64,000 nt of DNA from SAR324 cluster bacterium (GTDB lineage Bacteria; SAR324; NAC60-12). The position numbers were made by a program, and so were the translations under genes. Position 1 is the first letter of the stretch. Every line of letters starts with the position of its first letter. The notes under the pieces were generated by a model. The model did not search any database and was not told the origin of the DNA. It saw only the letters and a list, made by a program, of their open reading frames with translations. Location of the stretch: assembly GCA_015232315.1 (NCBI GenBank), contig JADFZZ010000007.1:98943-162942 (forward strand), written 5' to 3'. Below are positions 27,818 through 36,030 of the stretch, piece after piece.

Positions 27818-29209
27818 TTAGTTATTAGTCCAAACCACATCCGCAGGCGTAGTCTGGTCGTTGAATTGTGATGATCCCTGTTTTGCCGTCTTCAAAAGGG
27901 CAGCCTCGGAATCCAGGTCAAAATCTTCAGGATATATCTCACCCTGATTCAAATTATACGTCAGGGTATCAAACGAAATAGCCCCGTTTTGCCATGCTTG
28001 CACCAATGCTGATATTTCCTGAGCAGTCAGTCTGTCGTTCAAAAAGTCTTTAGGAATCATCACCGATACTTCTGTGGCATCGCCTAATTCCCAAGCCACC
28101 ACATCCTTCAATACGTTGGCCAGCCCTACCTCTGCTGTTTTCACGATATTGGCTAAAACACTGGTTTGTGAGCTGATCCGCAAGCGAGCGGTCTCGGCTG
28201 TTTCGACCTGGTTGCGTTGCTGTTCAATCAGTTTTGCCCCCAGGGAACTCATTGCGTCTTTTTTCTCTGCCATAGCCATGTGGAACAAATCACCGCCACT
28301 GGAAGAGTATTCCATGATCCCGAACTTTGCATCCGCATGTCTGGAAGACCATAACACTTCTGGCCCAACTTCGGTGGGCTTCTCGTCCATGTCAATTCCT
28401 ACCGCCCAGGGTGTCCCTGCTGCGAGGATATGGAGTTTTTGTTCAAAATCCGCACTATTGCGGTAATGCGCCAGGTTGAGATAAGCCAAATCCAGCATCG
28501 GAGGCTTCCCAGGAACGCACCCGATGTCACTCACACCAAAAAACGTGAACGGAATATGATCCAGGGGATGTGCCATGCGGTTGGGCATGATCTCTTCACT
28601 AACCCACTCACTCTTACCGTTATTCACGACTTTAGTCCAGATTCTCTGCTTATAAATCCCGCCATCCAGGAATAATTCTCTGTACCTGGTCTGTATAGCA
28701 ACCTCATACGGATCAGTGGCCGAATGTTCCCACGATCTTTCCTGGAGTACCACCAATTGCACAACTCCGTAATCCGCTCTCCAGTTGACAATATCCTCGG
28801 CAAGAAAACTTGCCAGATAGAGATTCTCACCATCCACGGAACGTTCCACAAGGACACCACACCGTCCTGTGATCAAGACCTCATGCAGTATTTGGCTGAT
28901 ATACCCTTCAAGGCTCACCCCTGTCAAGGTGACATCCTGTTTCCAGTCTTCCAGTTTGGCAGGCAGGGTAATTACGGGTGTTTTTCTGGTCACAAGCCCG
29001 ACTTTCCCATGCACCGTATGGGCGAAGGTTCCATAAAACACTGCCCGATCTTTGTATCTGGTATAACGTTCTTCATCCTGGTTCGTCAATTTAGGCAAAT
29101 AGTCTTCCCCCTTGGACTTGACAGCCCCTTCACCATCATAGCAGTCTCGGCAAATGCGGTATTCTTTTATCCGTCTTTGGTATTCTGGGTGAATGGAATC
29201 TATAGGCAT
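27818..29209 (-). CDS. Portal protein (DUF4055-type)
   Basis: 463 residues. It forms the dodecameric DNA gate at one head vertex. Recognised features: an N-terminal RICRDCYDG and AVFYGTFAHTVHGKVGLVTR, then VLITGRCGVLVE, DIVNWRADYG, the central HPLDHIPFTFFG, and a C-terminal helical region with ETAETARLRISSQTSVLANI typical of portals of this family. It lies between large terminase and scaffold genes. The ribosome site before the ATG is weak. Confidence 0.85.
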   Translation of the reverse strand: MPIDSIHPEYQRRIKEYRICRDCYDGEGAVKSKGEDYLPKLTNQDEERYTRYKDRAVFYGTFAHTVHGKVGLVTRKTPVITLPAKLEDWKQDVTLTGVSLEGYISQILHEVLITGRCGVLVERSVDGENLYLASFLAEDIVNWRADYGVVQLVVLQERSWEHSATDPYEVAIQTRYRELFLDGGIYKQRIWTKVVNNGKSEWVSEEIMPNRMAHPLDHIPFTFFGVSDIGCVPGKPPMLDLAYLNLAHYRNSADFEQKLHILAAGTPWAVGIDMDEKPTEVGPEVLWSSRHADAKFGIMEYSSSGGDLFHMAMAEKKDAMSSLGAKLIEQQRNQVETAETARLRISSQTSVLANIVKTAEVGLANVLKDVVAWELGDATEVSVMIPKDFLNDRLTAQEISALVQAWQNGAISFDTLTYNLNQGEIYPEDFDLDSEAALLKTAKQGSSQFNDQTTPADVVWTNN

Positions 29210-29252
29210 AATTTTTTATTTCTCATGCTTGAATATTGGCTGATTGCGAAAT

Positions 29253-29280
29253 CTGCACTTAATTTACTAAATAAATGCAG
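29253..29280. promoter_or_regulatory. Imperfect hairpin between terminase and portal genes
   Basis: CTGCA...TGCAG with AT-rich inner complementarity lies in the 87-base gap between large terminase and portal. The surrounding bases are AT-rich with A-runs, so it may act as a weak terminator or as part of a promoter region for the portal gene. Confidence 0.3.
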
Positions 29281-29296
29281 ATAAAGCAAAAAAAAT

Positions 29297-31753
29297 CTAC
29301 AACCCTGATAAACGACCGACTGATAATGACCTCCCAGTTGAGGAAGCAACCATCTGATATGCACCTGAAACACAGTCGATCTGGTCATCATTTGCATCTC
29401 CTGCTCCGGTGAACACCTGACACTCATTCAAGAAATCATTGATCCACGTTCCACGCACCAGCTTCACCTTTCCCGCTTCCGCTCTAGTGATCCAGGGGAG
29501 CGACCTGGTGAGCTTGTCTTGATCCGGCCTGAATCCCTTGATGCTAATTCCTGCCAGCGTCCGGTCATCCAGCAAATCATCAATGAAGCCTTTCATCTGT
29601 CCCGCTTCTTCGATTCCCACATGGATCCGCTCATTGAGGGCGGTTTGCGTGATCGTCTTTCGGACTTTGGGCCATTCATCTCTCATCCGGATCATGTCTT
29701 TGATATAAATAGTGCTGTCTCGCCCTACCGCAAGAGCGCACGAAGCCGTAAAATCCGCAGTTTTTCTGGCTGAAACCGCCAAGTCCCAGAACCGTACCCA
29801 TTGCAACCCGTCCGGCAGTTCGTTGGAGCTGATGATATTAAACCAGCCACGCTGTATTCGTGCCCCTCCTGCTGGGGCAGGTTTCTGTTGAAACAACGCA
29901 GTCCAATCGTAGATACCAAGCGTTGAACGGACGTGTGCCAGGTCGAATTCGTTCTTAAAATCCGGCCACAATGGTTCACCCTCGATTCTTGGGTCATCGG
30001 GGTGTTTTTCAGCTTCGCAAATTGCTGGGAAACTGAGAATTGTCCATTTTTCACTGTTAGCATCCTGCGTTTGTTGCTTGATCACTCTTCCGGCAAGGTC
30101 GTCTTCATGCCAACGTGTCATATTGATCAGGATGGAGGCTCCTTTTTGCTGTCTGGTGTAAAAGGTGGAGGTGTACCAGTCCCAAATACTCTCCCGAACC
30201 GTCTTGGATTCTGCCTCTTCTCGGTTTTTGATGGGGTCGTCAATAATTCCATGGGTGAATCCATGCCCAGTGATACCACCGCCCACACCGGCTGCCTTGA
30301 ACACTCCCTCATCCTCAGTGAGCCATTCTTCCACTGCGGATCGTTCCTGGGAGAGCCTTGTCTTGAAAATTGCCTGATAAGTTTCGCTTTGCAAGATTCC
30401 ACGAACCTTGCGACTCATCGCATTGGCCAATCCCTGTGAGTATGAGGCCATTATCACCTGGCTCTTTGGAAGTCTGCCTAAAATCCAGGCTGGGAGCCTC
30501 CTGGAGACTAGCTCACTGTTATGTGTTGGAAGCATACTCTCCCCACATAAAAACATCTGACTGGGTGAATCGACTTGGATACACACGGTGTCTGCCATCC
30601 CCGCAGGTTCAAAATCAAGAAAACGGTGTTCTCTTTGTGGATGAATACAGAGACTCTTTTTTCTTGGCAAACGGGCTGCATCCGGCATATAAAACAGTAC
30701 CCGATATTTCAGGCTGATAAATCGCCCGTATAGCGTAGCGTCCCCTGTAATCAAGGATGCTTTGTATCCTAACGAATTTACAAGTTGCCTGACACACTGG
30801 GCCAAATTATGATTCACCGAAGTGAATTCGACTTGTCCTGTAGGTGACACATATCCATCGGTATCAATCAATCCCTGTAGAAGACTGAGCCTCTGTTCTT
30901 TACTCCCTCGCAGGTATTCAGCAGGGATGTGCTTGTTGCCTAATAAGCCCATTGCTCTTAATTGCTTTTGTAAGCCCAGAACCCCAAAGTTTTTCCGATC
31001 TTTATGACTCCTGATTGGATACCCTGATCTTTGTATCTCAGAACGTATGAATTCCTGATCTTCGTGTACTCCTGACGTAATAAACCCTGATGTGGTACGT
31101 CCATCTCCCAGCCAGACCCCTAAAACATACGGGGGAATGTTTAGTCTTTTTGGAGGAAGTTCTAAAGCTCCTTGCCGTTGCACAAGGGGCTTCCTGTAAT
31201 CCTTCATGTTTAATGTTCGCTGATACAACTCTTGAGTATTATAAACCCGATACTTCTTATGCTTCCTGCAAAGACGAACCACCCAATCATGTTCTGAATC
31301 TGCAACAATAGAGTCTCCATCATCTGTTGTAACACGGTAAACAGTCCGACTGGTGAAAATCTCACTTCTGGCAACCACTGCACAAATTGCCCCTGTTTCA
31401 TCAAATACCTTATCGCCTGGAACCAAATCAACAATTCGCTTATACCCGTCTGGGGTTGGAATGGGCGTATTCACCTCAAGAGCCTTCCCATGTCGTGGGG
31501 GCATGAAAACCATAAGCCGTTTAATCTCCCCATTTGCCCAGCGTTCCAGGTACCGGCACAGCACTTTATGGTGCCAGTTTGCCTGGTACTCAGGGAACGT
31601 ATATTTCACGAACTCAATCAGCTCCCGTTGAGACATCTCCTGGTTGATTTGGGCCTTCAGTTTCTCTGGCATTGTCTTCAATGCTGCTTCTAAGAGCTGC
31701 CAGGAATTCTGAGGGGACGTTGGCGAAGTCAAATTTAATCCCTGCGGCCTCAT
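29297..31753 (-). CDS. Terminase large subunit, interrupted by an intein
   Basis: 818 residues as encoded, about 496 after removal of a 322-residue intein. The ATPase Walker A (MPPRHGK|S) is split between Lys and Ser by the intein. Downstream come VIMASYSQGLANAMSR, the Walker-B-like HGIIDDP, and the RNase H-type nuclease with RFWDLAVSA, VGIEEAGQMKG and DDQIDCVSGAY. The enzyme powers DNA packaging and cuts the concatemer. The start at 31753 has a strong AGGAG six bases upstream and lies inside the small terminase gene, so the two genes overlap by 140 bases in different frames. Confidence 0.93.
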   Translation of the reverse strand: MRPQGLNLTSPTSPQNSWQLLEAALKTMPEKLKAQINQEMSQRELIEFVKYTFPEYQANWHHKVLCRYLERWANGEIKRLMVFMPPRHGKALEVNTPIPTPDGYKRIVDLVPGDKVFDETGAICAVVARSEIFTSRTVYRVTTDDGDSIVADSEHDWVVRLCRKHKKYRVYNTQELYQRTLNMKDYRKPLVQRQGALELPPKRLNIPPYVLGVWLGDGRTTSGFITSGVHEDQEFIRSEIQRSGYPIRSHKDRKNFGVLGLQKQLRAMGLLGNKHIPAEYLRGSKEQRLSLLQGLIDTDGYVSPTGQVEFTSVNHNLAQCVRQLVNSLGYKASLITGDATLYGRFISLKYRVLFYMPDAARLPRKKSLCIHPQREHRFLDFEPAGMADTVCIQVDSPSQMFLCGESMLPTHNSELVSRRLPAWILGRLPKSQVIMASYSQGLANAMSRKVRGILQSETYQAIFKTRLSQERSAVEEWLTEDEGVFKAAGVGGGITGHGFTHGIIDDPIKNREEAESKTVRESIWDWYTSTFYTRQQKGASILINMTRWHEDDLAGRVIKQQTQDANSEKWTILSFPAICEAEKHPDDPRIEGEPLWPDFKNEFDLAHVRSTLGIYDWTALFQQKPAPAGGARIQRGWFNIISSNELPDGLQWVRFWDLAVSARKTADFTASCALAVGRDSTIYIKDMIRMRDEWPKVRKTITQTALNERIHVGIEEAGQMKGFIDDLLDDRTLAGISIKGFRPDQDKLTRSLPWITRAEAGKVKLVRGTWINDFLNECQVFTGAGDANDDQIDCVSGAYQMVASSTGRSLSVGRLSGL
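30518..31483 (-). mobile_element. Intein with LAGLIDADG homing endonuclease, class 3 (WCT) residues
   Basis: Host residues 91-412 of the large terminase frame. The first residue is Ala (ALEVNTPIPTPDG), not Cys or Ser. Block B reads DSEHDW (His155, Trp157). Block F has Cys391 in TVCIQVDS. Block G ends LPTHN followed by extein Ser. Trp, Cys and Thr at these three places are the WCT signature of class 3 inteins, in which the block F Cys makes the first attack. Two LAGLIDADG motifs, VLGVWLGDG (residues 210-218) and LLQGLIDTDGYV (291-302), indicate an intact homing endonuclease. Insertion between Lys and Ser of the P-loop is a common intein site in terminases. Confidence 0.9.
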
Positions 31754-32240
31754 TCTTCTCTCCTACAAAGTTCAATTCTTTCAATAATGCCATTTTAAGG
31801 GACTCAGGGATACTGTACCCATGTTTTTCAAACTCTCTGGCCGTCTCCAAAGCGGTCATCTGCTTTTCGTACACATGATCCATGAATGTTTCAGGAATGT
31901 CCGTTACGTTTTTTCCGAAATTGAGGATCTCAATTGCGGCTCGGAGTTTCACAGAATCGTTCTCACTGCCCAGCAGATTGAACAAGGTCAAGCCTGCCAG
32001 GTGTTTTTTCCCTTGCAGGGTACGGATCGCTTGTCTTCTGCACTGTGAGGCGAACTCCGCAACGCCTTGGTTGTACCAGGTCGTTAACTTCCATTGACTC
32101 AAGGTGGTGGTGGAAATGCCAAGCTTTTCTGCTGTTTTGCGATGGGAATCAACACCGAAGAAACCCAGTTCAATCGCCTTCAACTGGTTCTCTGTGAGGA
32201 CTTTTTTGATTTTTTTCTTTGGTGTTACGTTTTTTTTCAT
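31614..32240 (-). CDS. Terminase small subunit (probable)
   Basis: 208 residues. A basic N-terminus is followed by a helix-turn-helix (RKTAEKLGISTTTLSQW), then a helical central part and an acidic, disordered tail. This is the layout of small terminases, which recognise the packaging site. The 3' end overlaps the large terminase start. The ribosome site is not evident. Confidence 0.75.
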   Translation of the reverse strand: MKKNVTPKKKIKKVLTENQLKAIELGFFGVDSHRKTAEKLGISTTTLSQWKLTTWYNQGVAEFASQCRRQAIRTLQGKKHLAGLTLFNLLGSENDSVKLRAAIEILNFGKNVTDIPETFMDHVYEKQMTALETAREFEKHGYSIPESLKMALLKELNFVGEKNEAAGIKFDFANVPSEFLAALRSSIEDNARETEGPNQPGDVSTGAD

Positions 32241-32308
32241 ATTATTACGCCCATTTTCGGATTATCCCAACCCAATAAAAAACTTTCTTATCAGTGGCTT
32301 TCGGTCTT

Positions 32309-33100
32309 TTATTCTGCCAGTCTTTGTTCTTCTTCCTGTTTTGCTCTGGAAATGATCTCTTCCGACACCTTTCTGCCCAGTTCCGCCCACTCCATCAATT
32401 GCAGAAAAGAGACTGCCGTATTTTTGATATTGAACTCCTTTTTTATGCCTACCAGCATCTTGAAAACCTGGTCATAGGCACCCATGGCGCATAAATAGTG
32501 TTGGTTACAGGCTAGATTGAACCTGGCATCCTCTAAAAGCCCATCAAAGCGTTGCAATTCTTCTGGGAGGAATAGGAGTTGCACCGTCTCGAATGCCACT
32601 CTAGCGTTGTTCAGCGCAGAGAAATTGATCTTTTCCAATTCTTCCACCAGGGAAGAGTCCAACCCAGCCCTGATCTTGGAATCGAGGTCTGTGATCTGAT
32701 CCCACAAGGATTTGAGAATCTGATTGTCGTCCTGTCCAACAAGTGCGTTGTGGGCGAGCTGTTCCGCAATCTTTTTTGATTTGCTCAGGTCGGAGCGGTA
32801 CAAAATCAGTATTTTCTCAATCCCAGCGTCTTTCGCCGCCTGAACTCTGTGGTTCCCTGACAATACAACCAGTCTGCCATCTTTTTCCAGATGGCATAAT
32901 GGCACGGAAGACAAAAACCCGTCCTCCCGAATGTTGTTCAGCAAACCCTGGTACTGAAACTGGTTCATATACCGGGCATTCTCATCGAGCAGGGTGAGGT
33001 TCCGTGGATTGGCCACCGCAAGTTTGATTTTGCCGCCGAGGGTTTGATTGATAACATCAATCGCCTGATTGAGGTTCGGATTTCCCATGTCAATTTGCAT
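32309..33100 (-). CDS. ParB-like nuclease domain protein
   Basis: 263 residues. The N-terminal ~110 residues are a ParB/Srx-type domain with LVVLSGNHRVQAAKDAGIEK, preceded by VANPRNLTLLDENAR and YMNQFQYQGLLNNI. The C-terminal half is helical. In phages such proteins often accompany base-modifying enzymes or packaging genes, and here the start overlaps the stop of the modification-like gene as TAATG with AGGAG upstream. Nuclease, DNA-binding or regulatory function cannot be separated by sequence. Confidence 0.75.
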   Translation of the reverse strand: MQIDMGNPNLNQAIDVINQTLGGKIKLAVANPRNLTLLDENARYMNQFQYQGLLNNIREDGFLSSVPLCHLEKDGRLVVLSGNHRVQAAKDAGIEKILILYRSDLSKSKKIAEQLAHNALVGQDDNQILKSLWDQITDLDSKIRAGLDSSLVEELEKINFSALNNARVAFETVQLLFLPEELQRFDGLLEDARFNLACNQHYLCAMGAYDQVFKMLVGIKKEFNIKNTAVSFLQLMEWAELGRKVSEEIISRAKQEEEQRLAE

Positions 33101-34455
33101 TATTTACTCCTGTGATGTTTACACCATTTCTGCAATGCCTGTTTCAAGGTCATTTGCCCCATAACGCCATAGTAGTTCAACACATACGGATGATCCTCGT
33201 CCTGCTGTTCCTTTCTGGTAATCAACTTGTAAATCCCCCGATATTTCATGGAAACCGGATTTTTGGAGAATGCTGTTGTGACAGTATAATCGAACTTGTT
33301 CACCGCCTTGCGCTCCATCATAGTCTGGAACTCTTTGGACAAAGATGCCAGTAGCACCAGTTTTGACAACCGCTTATACACGGTATGATTCACCGCCATG
33401 TCACAAAGCAAATACAAGCTGTTTTCAAGTGGTTCTCCATCCTCATTGTTCATCGTCAGTGTCGGGAGTTCAGCACAAATGACTCCAATAATCTTACTGT
33501 TGACCGTGACCAGGAAATTGAACGTACCCCCTGAAAACTTGATTGTTTTTTTGAGGTAAAGGGTGCGGATATAATCCACAACCATGGAGTTGCTGAGAAT
33601 TACTTGCAGATCATCATCAGGGTTGATTTCATCGGAGATGTGCATCTCATACGGGCATTTCCCCTTGTGGGTATGGAACCCCAGGTAAAAACTCTTTTTG
33701 GCGATGTTGCTATACAGGTGGATGGTCAGAGACCGCTTATCCAATGCTGATATGGGATCTCCCAGAAAATCATATTTACCATGCAGTTCATTTTCGGAAT
33801 AAATAAACCACCGCAGGTCGTCCCGTTCAACTATCTTCCGGTAAAACGGCTCTGGAGAATCAAGGGAGGTGTAGGTTGGAGGATCCCATTTCAGGATCGT
33901 ATTGAGCCACTTATACATCCGCTCGTATCCACCGCTATAGGTCGGAGCGTAGGTCGTGACTGTGGCACCTGTCGGCAAGTCATCCAACATTGCCATGGCA
34001 TCTCGCCCATGAAATTTGGTGAGCTTCATCTGGCTTTTTCTGGTCTCAAGCTTCTGGATGGTTTGCTCCACAAGCGAATCCCACGATTTGACGTAGGCGT
34101 TCCACATTCGCTGTTTGTAGGAATTATTCAGGGCATGATAATCGGCCATATCAAGCAGCAGCATGACCGTTGCGGCCATCCGTGCAGGAGTATTGAGGTA
34201 GTCCTGAATGAACGGGACTTTGCACTCGGCATCCACATATTCCAGGCTGAACGGCTGATCGTTGAAGTACCAACCCAGGACACAGGAATAAATTGAGACA
34301 TCACAGGAATGAATTTCCCCCTTGTAACCATTGAGGGATAGAACGGTTTCTGTGGTAAAGTTACCACAGCATAAAACATACAATTGTTCACTGAACAGAG
34401 GTATGTATTTTGTGAGGATTTTCCGGAATCCCTCTGGGACTACACCTTGAAACAT
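33100..34455 (-). CDS. Putative antirestriction DNA-modification protein (Mom/adenine-methyltransferase-like)
   Basis: 451 residues from the ATG at 34455, which has GGAAGG upstream; a GTG at 34467 is also in frame. The N-terminus has a Rossmann-like start, LYVLCCGNFTTETVLSLNG then IHSCDVSIYS, as in phage proteins annotated as putative antirestriction adenine methyltransferases. No canonical DPPY catalytic motif was seen, only WDPPTYTS near residue 190. The C-terminal half (LVTVNSKIIGVICAELP; KYRGIYKLITRKEQ) resembles a GNAT-type acetyltransferase core such as Mom. It is translationally coupled to the ParB-like gene. The role in protecting phage DNA is inferred. Confidence 0.62.
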   Translation of the reverse strand: MFQGVVPEGFRKILTKYIPLFSEQLYVLCCGNFTTETVLSLNGYKGEIHSCDVSIYSCVLGWYFNDQPFSLEYVDAECKVPFIQDYLNTPARMAATVMLLLDMADYHALNNSYKQRMWNAYVKSWDSLVEQTIQKLETRKSQMKLTKFHGRDAMAMLDDLPTGATVTTYAPTYSGGYERMYKWLNTILKWDPPTYTSLDSPEPFYRKIVERDDLRWFIYSENELHGKYDFLGDPISALDKRSLTIHLYSNIAKKSFYLGFHTHKGKCPYEMHISDEINPDDDLQVILSNSMVVDYIRTLYLKKTIKFSGGTFNFLVTVNSKIIGVICAELPTLTMNNEDGEPLENSLYLLCDMAVNHTVYKRLSKLVLLASLSKEFQTMMERKAVNKFDYTVTTAFSKNPVSMKYRGIYKLITRKEQQDEDHPYVLNYYGVMGQMTLKQALQKWCKHHRSK

Positions 34456-34495
34456 ATTGCCTTCCACAAAAAACTCTGATACTTTTCTACTTCAT

Positions 34496-34569
34496 GCGAA
34501 GGTAGGGTCAATGCAGACCGCCATGCTTCCAGCATGGAAGTCCAAGTGCAAATCTTGGCCTTCGCTCCA
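34496..34569 (+). tRNA. tRNA-Gly(UCC), divergent, phage-borne
   Basis: Acceptor GCGAAGG pairs perfectly with CCTTCGC, followed by discriminator T, usual for bacterial Gly tRNAs, and an encoded CCA. The anticodon arm is a perfect CCATG/CATGG stem with loop CTTCCAG, giving anticodon TCC with T33 and A37. The T stem CCAAG/CTTGG is perfect, but the loop is TGCAAAT instead of TTCAAAT. The D stem GGTC/GACC encloses only AATGCA, so the G18-G19 pair is missing. It lies on the opposite strand to the flanking genes. It may be functional with weakened D-T contacts, or a tRNA-like relic. Confidence 0.72.
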
Positions 34570-34621
34570 CCCTGTCACAGTTGTATCATAGTCCGATCTG
34601 GATTTCAACCCACCTTTCAGT

Positions 34622-34834
34622 TCAGGTTAATCGTTTAACTGCAATCTCAAACACCGGCTTGTCATCCTCAAAAATTTTGATTGAGTTTCCCTGTTTGACG
34701 ATATGCTCTGCTACGGCAACCAGCGCATGGATTGTGACCTCCTGCTTATCCGCTCCAAACGAACCTGTTTTCAGGATTGATCCGGCATAAATCTTACCCG
34801 TCATCGGGCTGGTGGCAATGTGTATTTTTTTCAT
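34622..34834 (-). CDS. Conserved phage protein, DUF7446-like
   Basis: 70 residues, MKKIHIATSPMTGKIYAG..., with AGGAG eight bases upstream. The pattern of ATSPMTGKIYAGS, GADKQEVT, LVAVAEHIVKQG and a closing beta strand is found in many short phage proteins of unknown function. It follows the DUF488 gene by 11 bases, probably in the same transcript. Confidence 0.75.
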   Translation of the reverse strand: MKKIHIATSPMTGKIYAGSILKTGSFGADKQEVTIHALVAVAEHIVKQGNSIKIFEDDKPVFEIAVKRLT

Positions 34835-34845
34835 AGAACTGTCTC

Positions 34846-35475
34846 CTAAAATAAACTCATTTGTTCCGCTTTTTTTGACCACCCACTATCAAAAGAAAAT
34901 TTTATTTCCTTTGGTGGTGGTGGAGTGTCCCTAATTTGTACCTCTACGACCCTCTGCACAGGCGTAGCGGTTCCTATTTCAGGAATCTGTTTATTGAGAT
35001 GTAGAGCCAAAAATTCTGCCAATACGCTCCGGTGGCAATCTTTCGGATCTTTCTCGCAACAGTACAGTACAGCTTTCTCTCCATACTCCCTGACGTATTC
35101 CATCACATCCACCTTACTGATCTCATCCAAATACGCCTCTCGCCAAGGTTTCCCTTTTGAATTGCCTTTCAATAACGCATAGGAAGGCGCACCCACAGGG
35201 GTTTTCAGACCTCTCCACCAGTGCTGAGGGGAGCGCATGACCGCAATCTGCGAAAACCCTCGGTACTGTCGGGCGTCTTCCGCACTCTTTCCTTGATAGT
35301 GAGTGACATACTCACATTTCTCTAGCAGAGAAAATTCCTCATCAGTCAATTCTCTGCTTTTCAAGTTCTCTCTGGCAACGATCTCTAAAAAAGCACTACC
35401 ACCTACAATCTGGCCTTTGTAGGTCAGCAGTCCCCGACACCAACATTTTTCGATGTATTCTCTAGCCGTATTCAT
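34846..35475 (-). CDS. DUF488-family protein
   Basis: 209 residues from an ATG with a near-perfect AGGAGG. The C-terminal half carries the DUF488 signature: VLYCCEKDPKDCHRSVLAEF, preceded by FSQIAVMRSPQHWWRG. The N-terminal part (KGQIVGGSAFLEIVAREN) is additional. DUF488 proteins are small alpha/beta proteins with a conserved CxxxxxxCHR site and unknown reaction. It lies after an inverted-repeat operator region and downstream of the cyclotransferase genes, so it may be a separate unit of the same cluster. Confidence 0.8.
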   Translation of the reverse strand: MNTAREYIEKCWCRGLLTYKGQIVGGSAFLEIVARENLKSRELTDEEFSLLEKCEYVTHYQGKSAEDARQYRGFSQIAVMRSPQHWWRGLKTPVGAPSYALLKGNSKGKPWREAYLDEISKVDVMEYVREYGEKAVLYCCEKDPKDCHRSVLAEFLALHLNKQIPEIGTATPVQRVVEVQIRDTPPPPKEIKFSFDSGWSKKAEQMSLF

Positions 35476-35493
35476 ATCGACCTCCTTTAATTG

Positions 35494-35529
35494 TGATAAA
35501 TCATGATTTACCTTAGCATGATTTATCAT
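35494..35529. promoter_or_regulatory. Inverted-repeat operator region upstream of the DUF488 gene
   Basis: TGATAAATCATG and CATGATTTATCA form a perfect 12-bp inverted repeat separated by 12 bases. The left arm extends into a perfect palindrome AAATCATGATTT. It lies just upstream of the AGGAGG of the DUF488 gene. A repressor site is more likely than a terminator, since no GC-rich stem or U-run is present. Confidence 0.55.
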
Positions 35530-35544
35530 GTTTTGCCAGTTTTT

Positions 35545-36000
35545 TCAGGGTTGCCAAACGCCAGATTCAATTTTTTTCAAGGCTCTGTCTTTATTGCCAA
35601 TCACGTAAATCCAACAGGTTTCAATCCCTCCTGTCTCCGTGACACACTGGGTCAACACTCGCTCATAATGACTCGCACCGTCGTAACGGTAGCCTTCCAG
35701 CATGTCCAAACTTTCTAGCTGATCCCAATCATCGAACGTGACCAGTTCCCCAAAAATTCTCGGGTTCCCATATACCGGCAACTTGCAGGCGGCTTGCAGG
35801 AGTTTAAGATCAGCCTCCCGCACTGATCCCTGGCCTATCACCATCTTCCATGGGATAGAGGCATAAGGCAATGACCAACTCCTGAACAGACTCCCATGCA
35901 CTGAAGCCTTCTCAATCTTTGATGCCGACTCGCAAAAACGGTGGTTTCCATGCCCTCGCTTCAATGTTCCATACACAAACACTTTCAGTTTATCACTCAT
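35545..36000 (-). CDS. Gamma-glutamylcyclotransferase-like protein (AIG2/GGCT fold), second copy
   Basis: 151 residues from an ATG with GAGAGG upstream. The N-terminus VFVYGTLKRGHGNHRF is the substrate-loop signature of the AIG2/GGCT fold. LESLDMLEGYRYD places a Glu at the catalytic position. Enzymes of this fold cleave gamma-glutamyl amide bonds, releasing 5-oxoproline. It follows another GGCT-like gene and an amidoligase gene, so it probably acts on the ligase product or trims it. The exact substrate is unknown. Confidence 0.82.
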   Translation of the reverse strand: MSDKLKVFVYGTLKRGHGNHRFCESASKIEKASVHGSLFRSWSLPYASIPWKMVIGQGSVREADLKLLQAACKLPVYGNPRIFGELVTFDDWDQLESLDMLEGYRYDGASHYERVLTQCVTETGGIETCWIYVIGNKDRALKKIESGVWQP

Positions 36001-36030
36001 TTTCCTCTCCATTAAATTTTTGGTTATTAT

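Noticed and set aside
34496..34569. Minus-strand reading of the tRNA-like element as tRNA-Ser(GGA)
   Set aside because: On that strand there is no CCA end, no T arm in the right place and no long variable arm required for Ser tRNAs.
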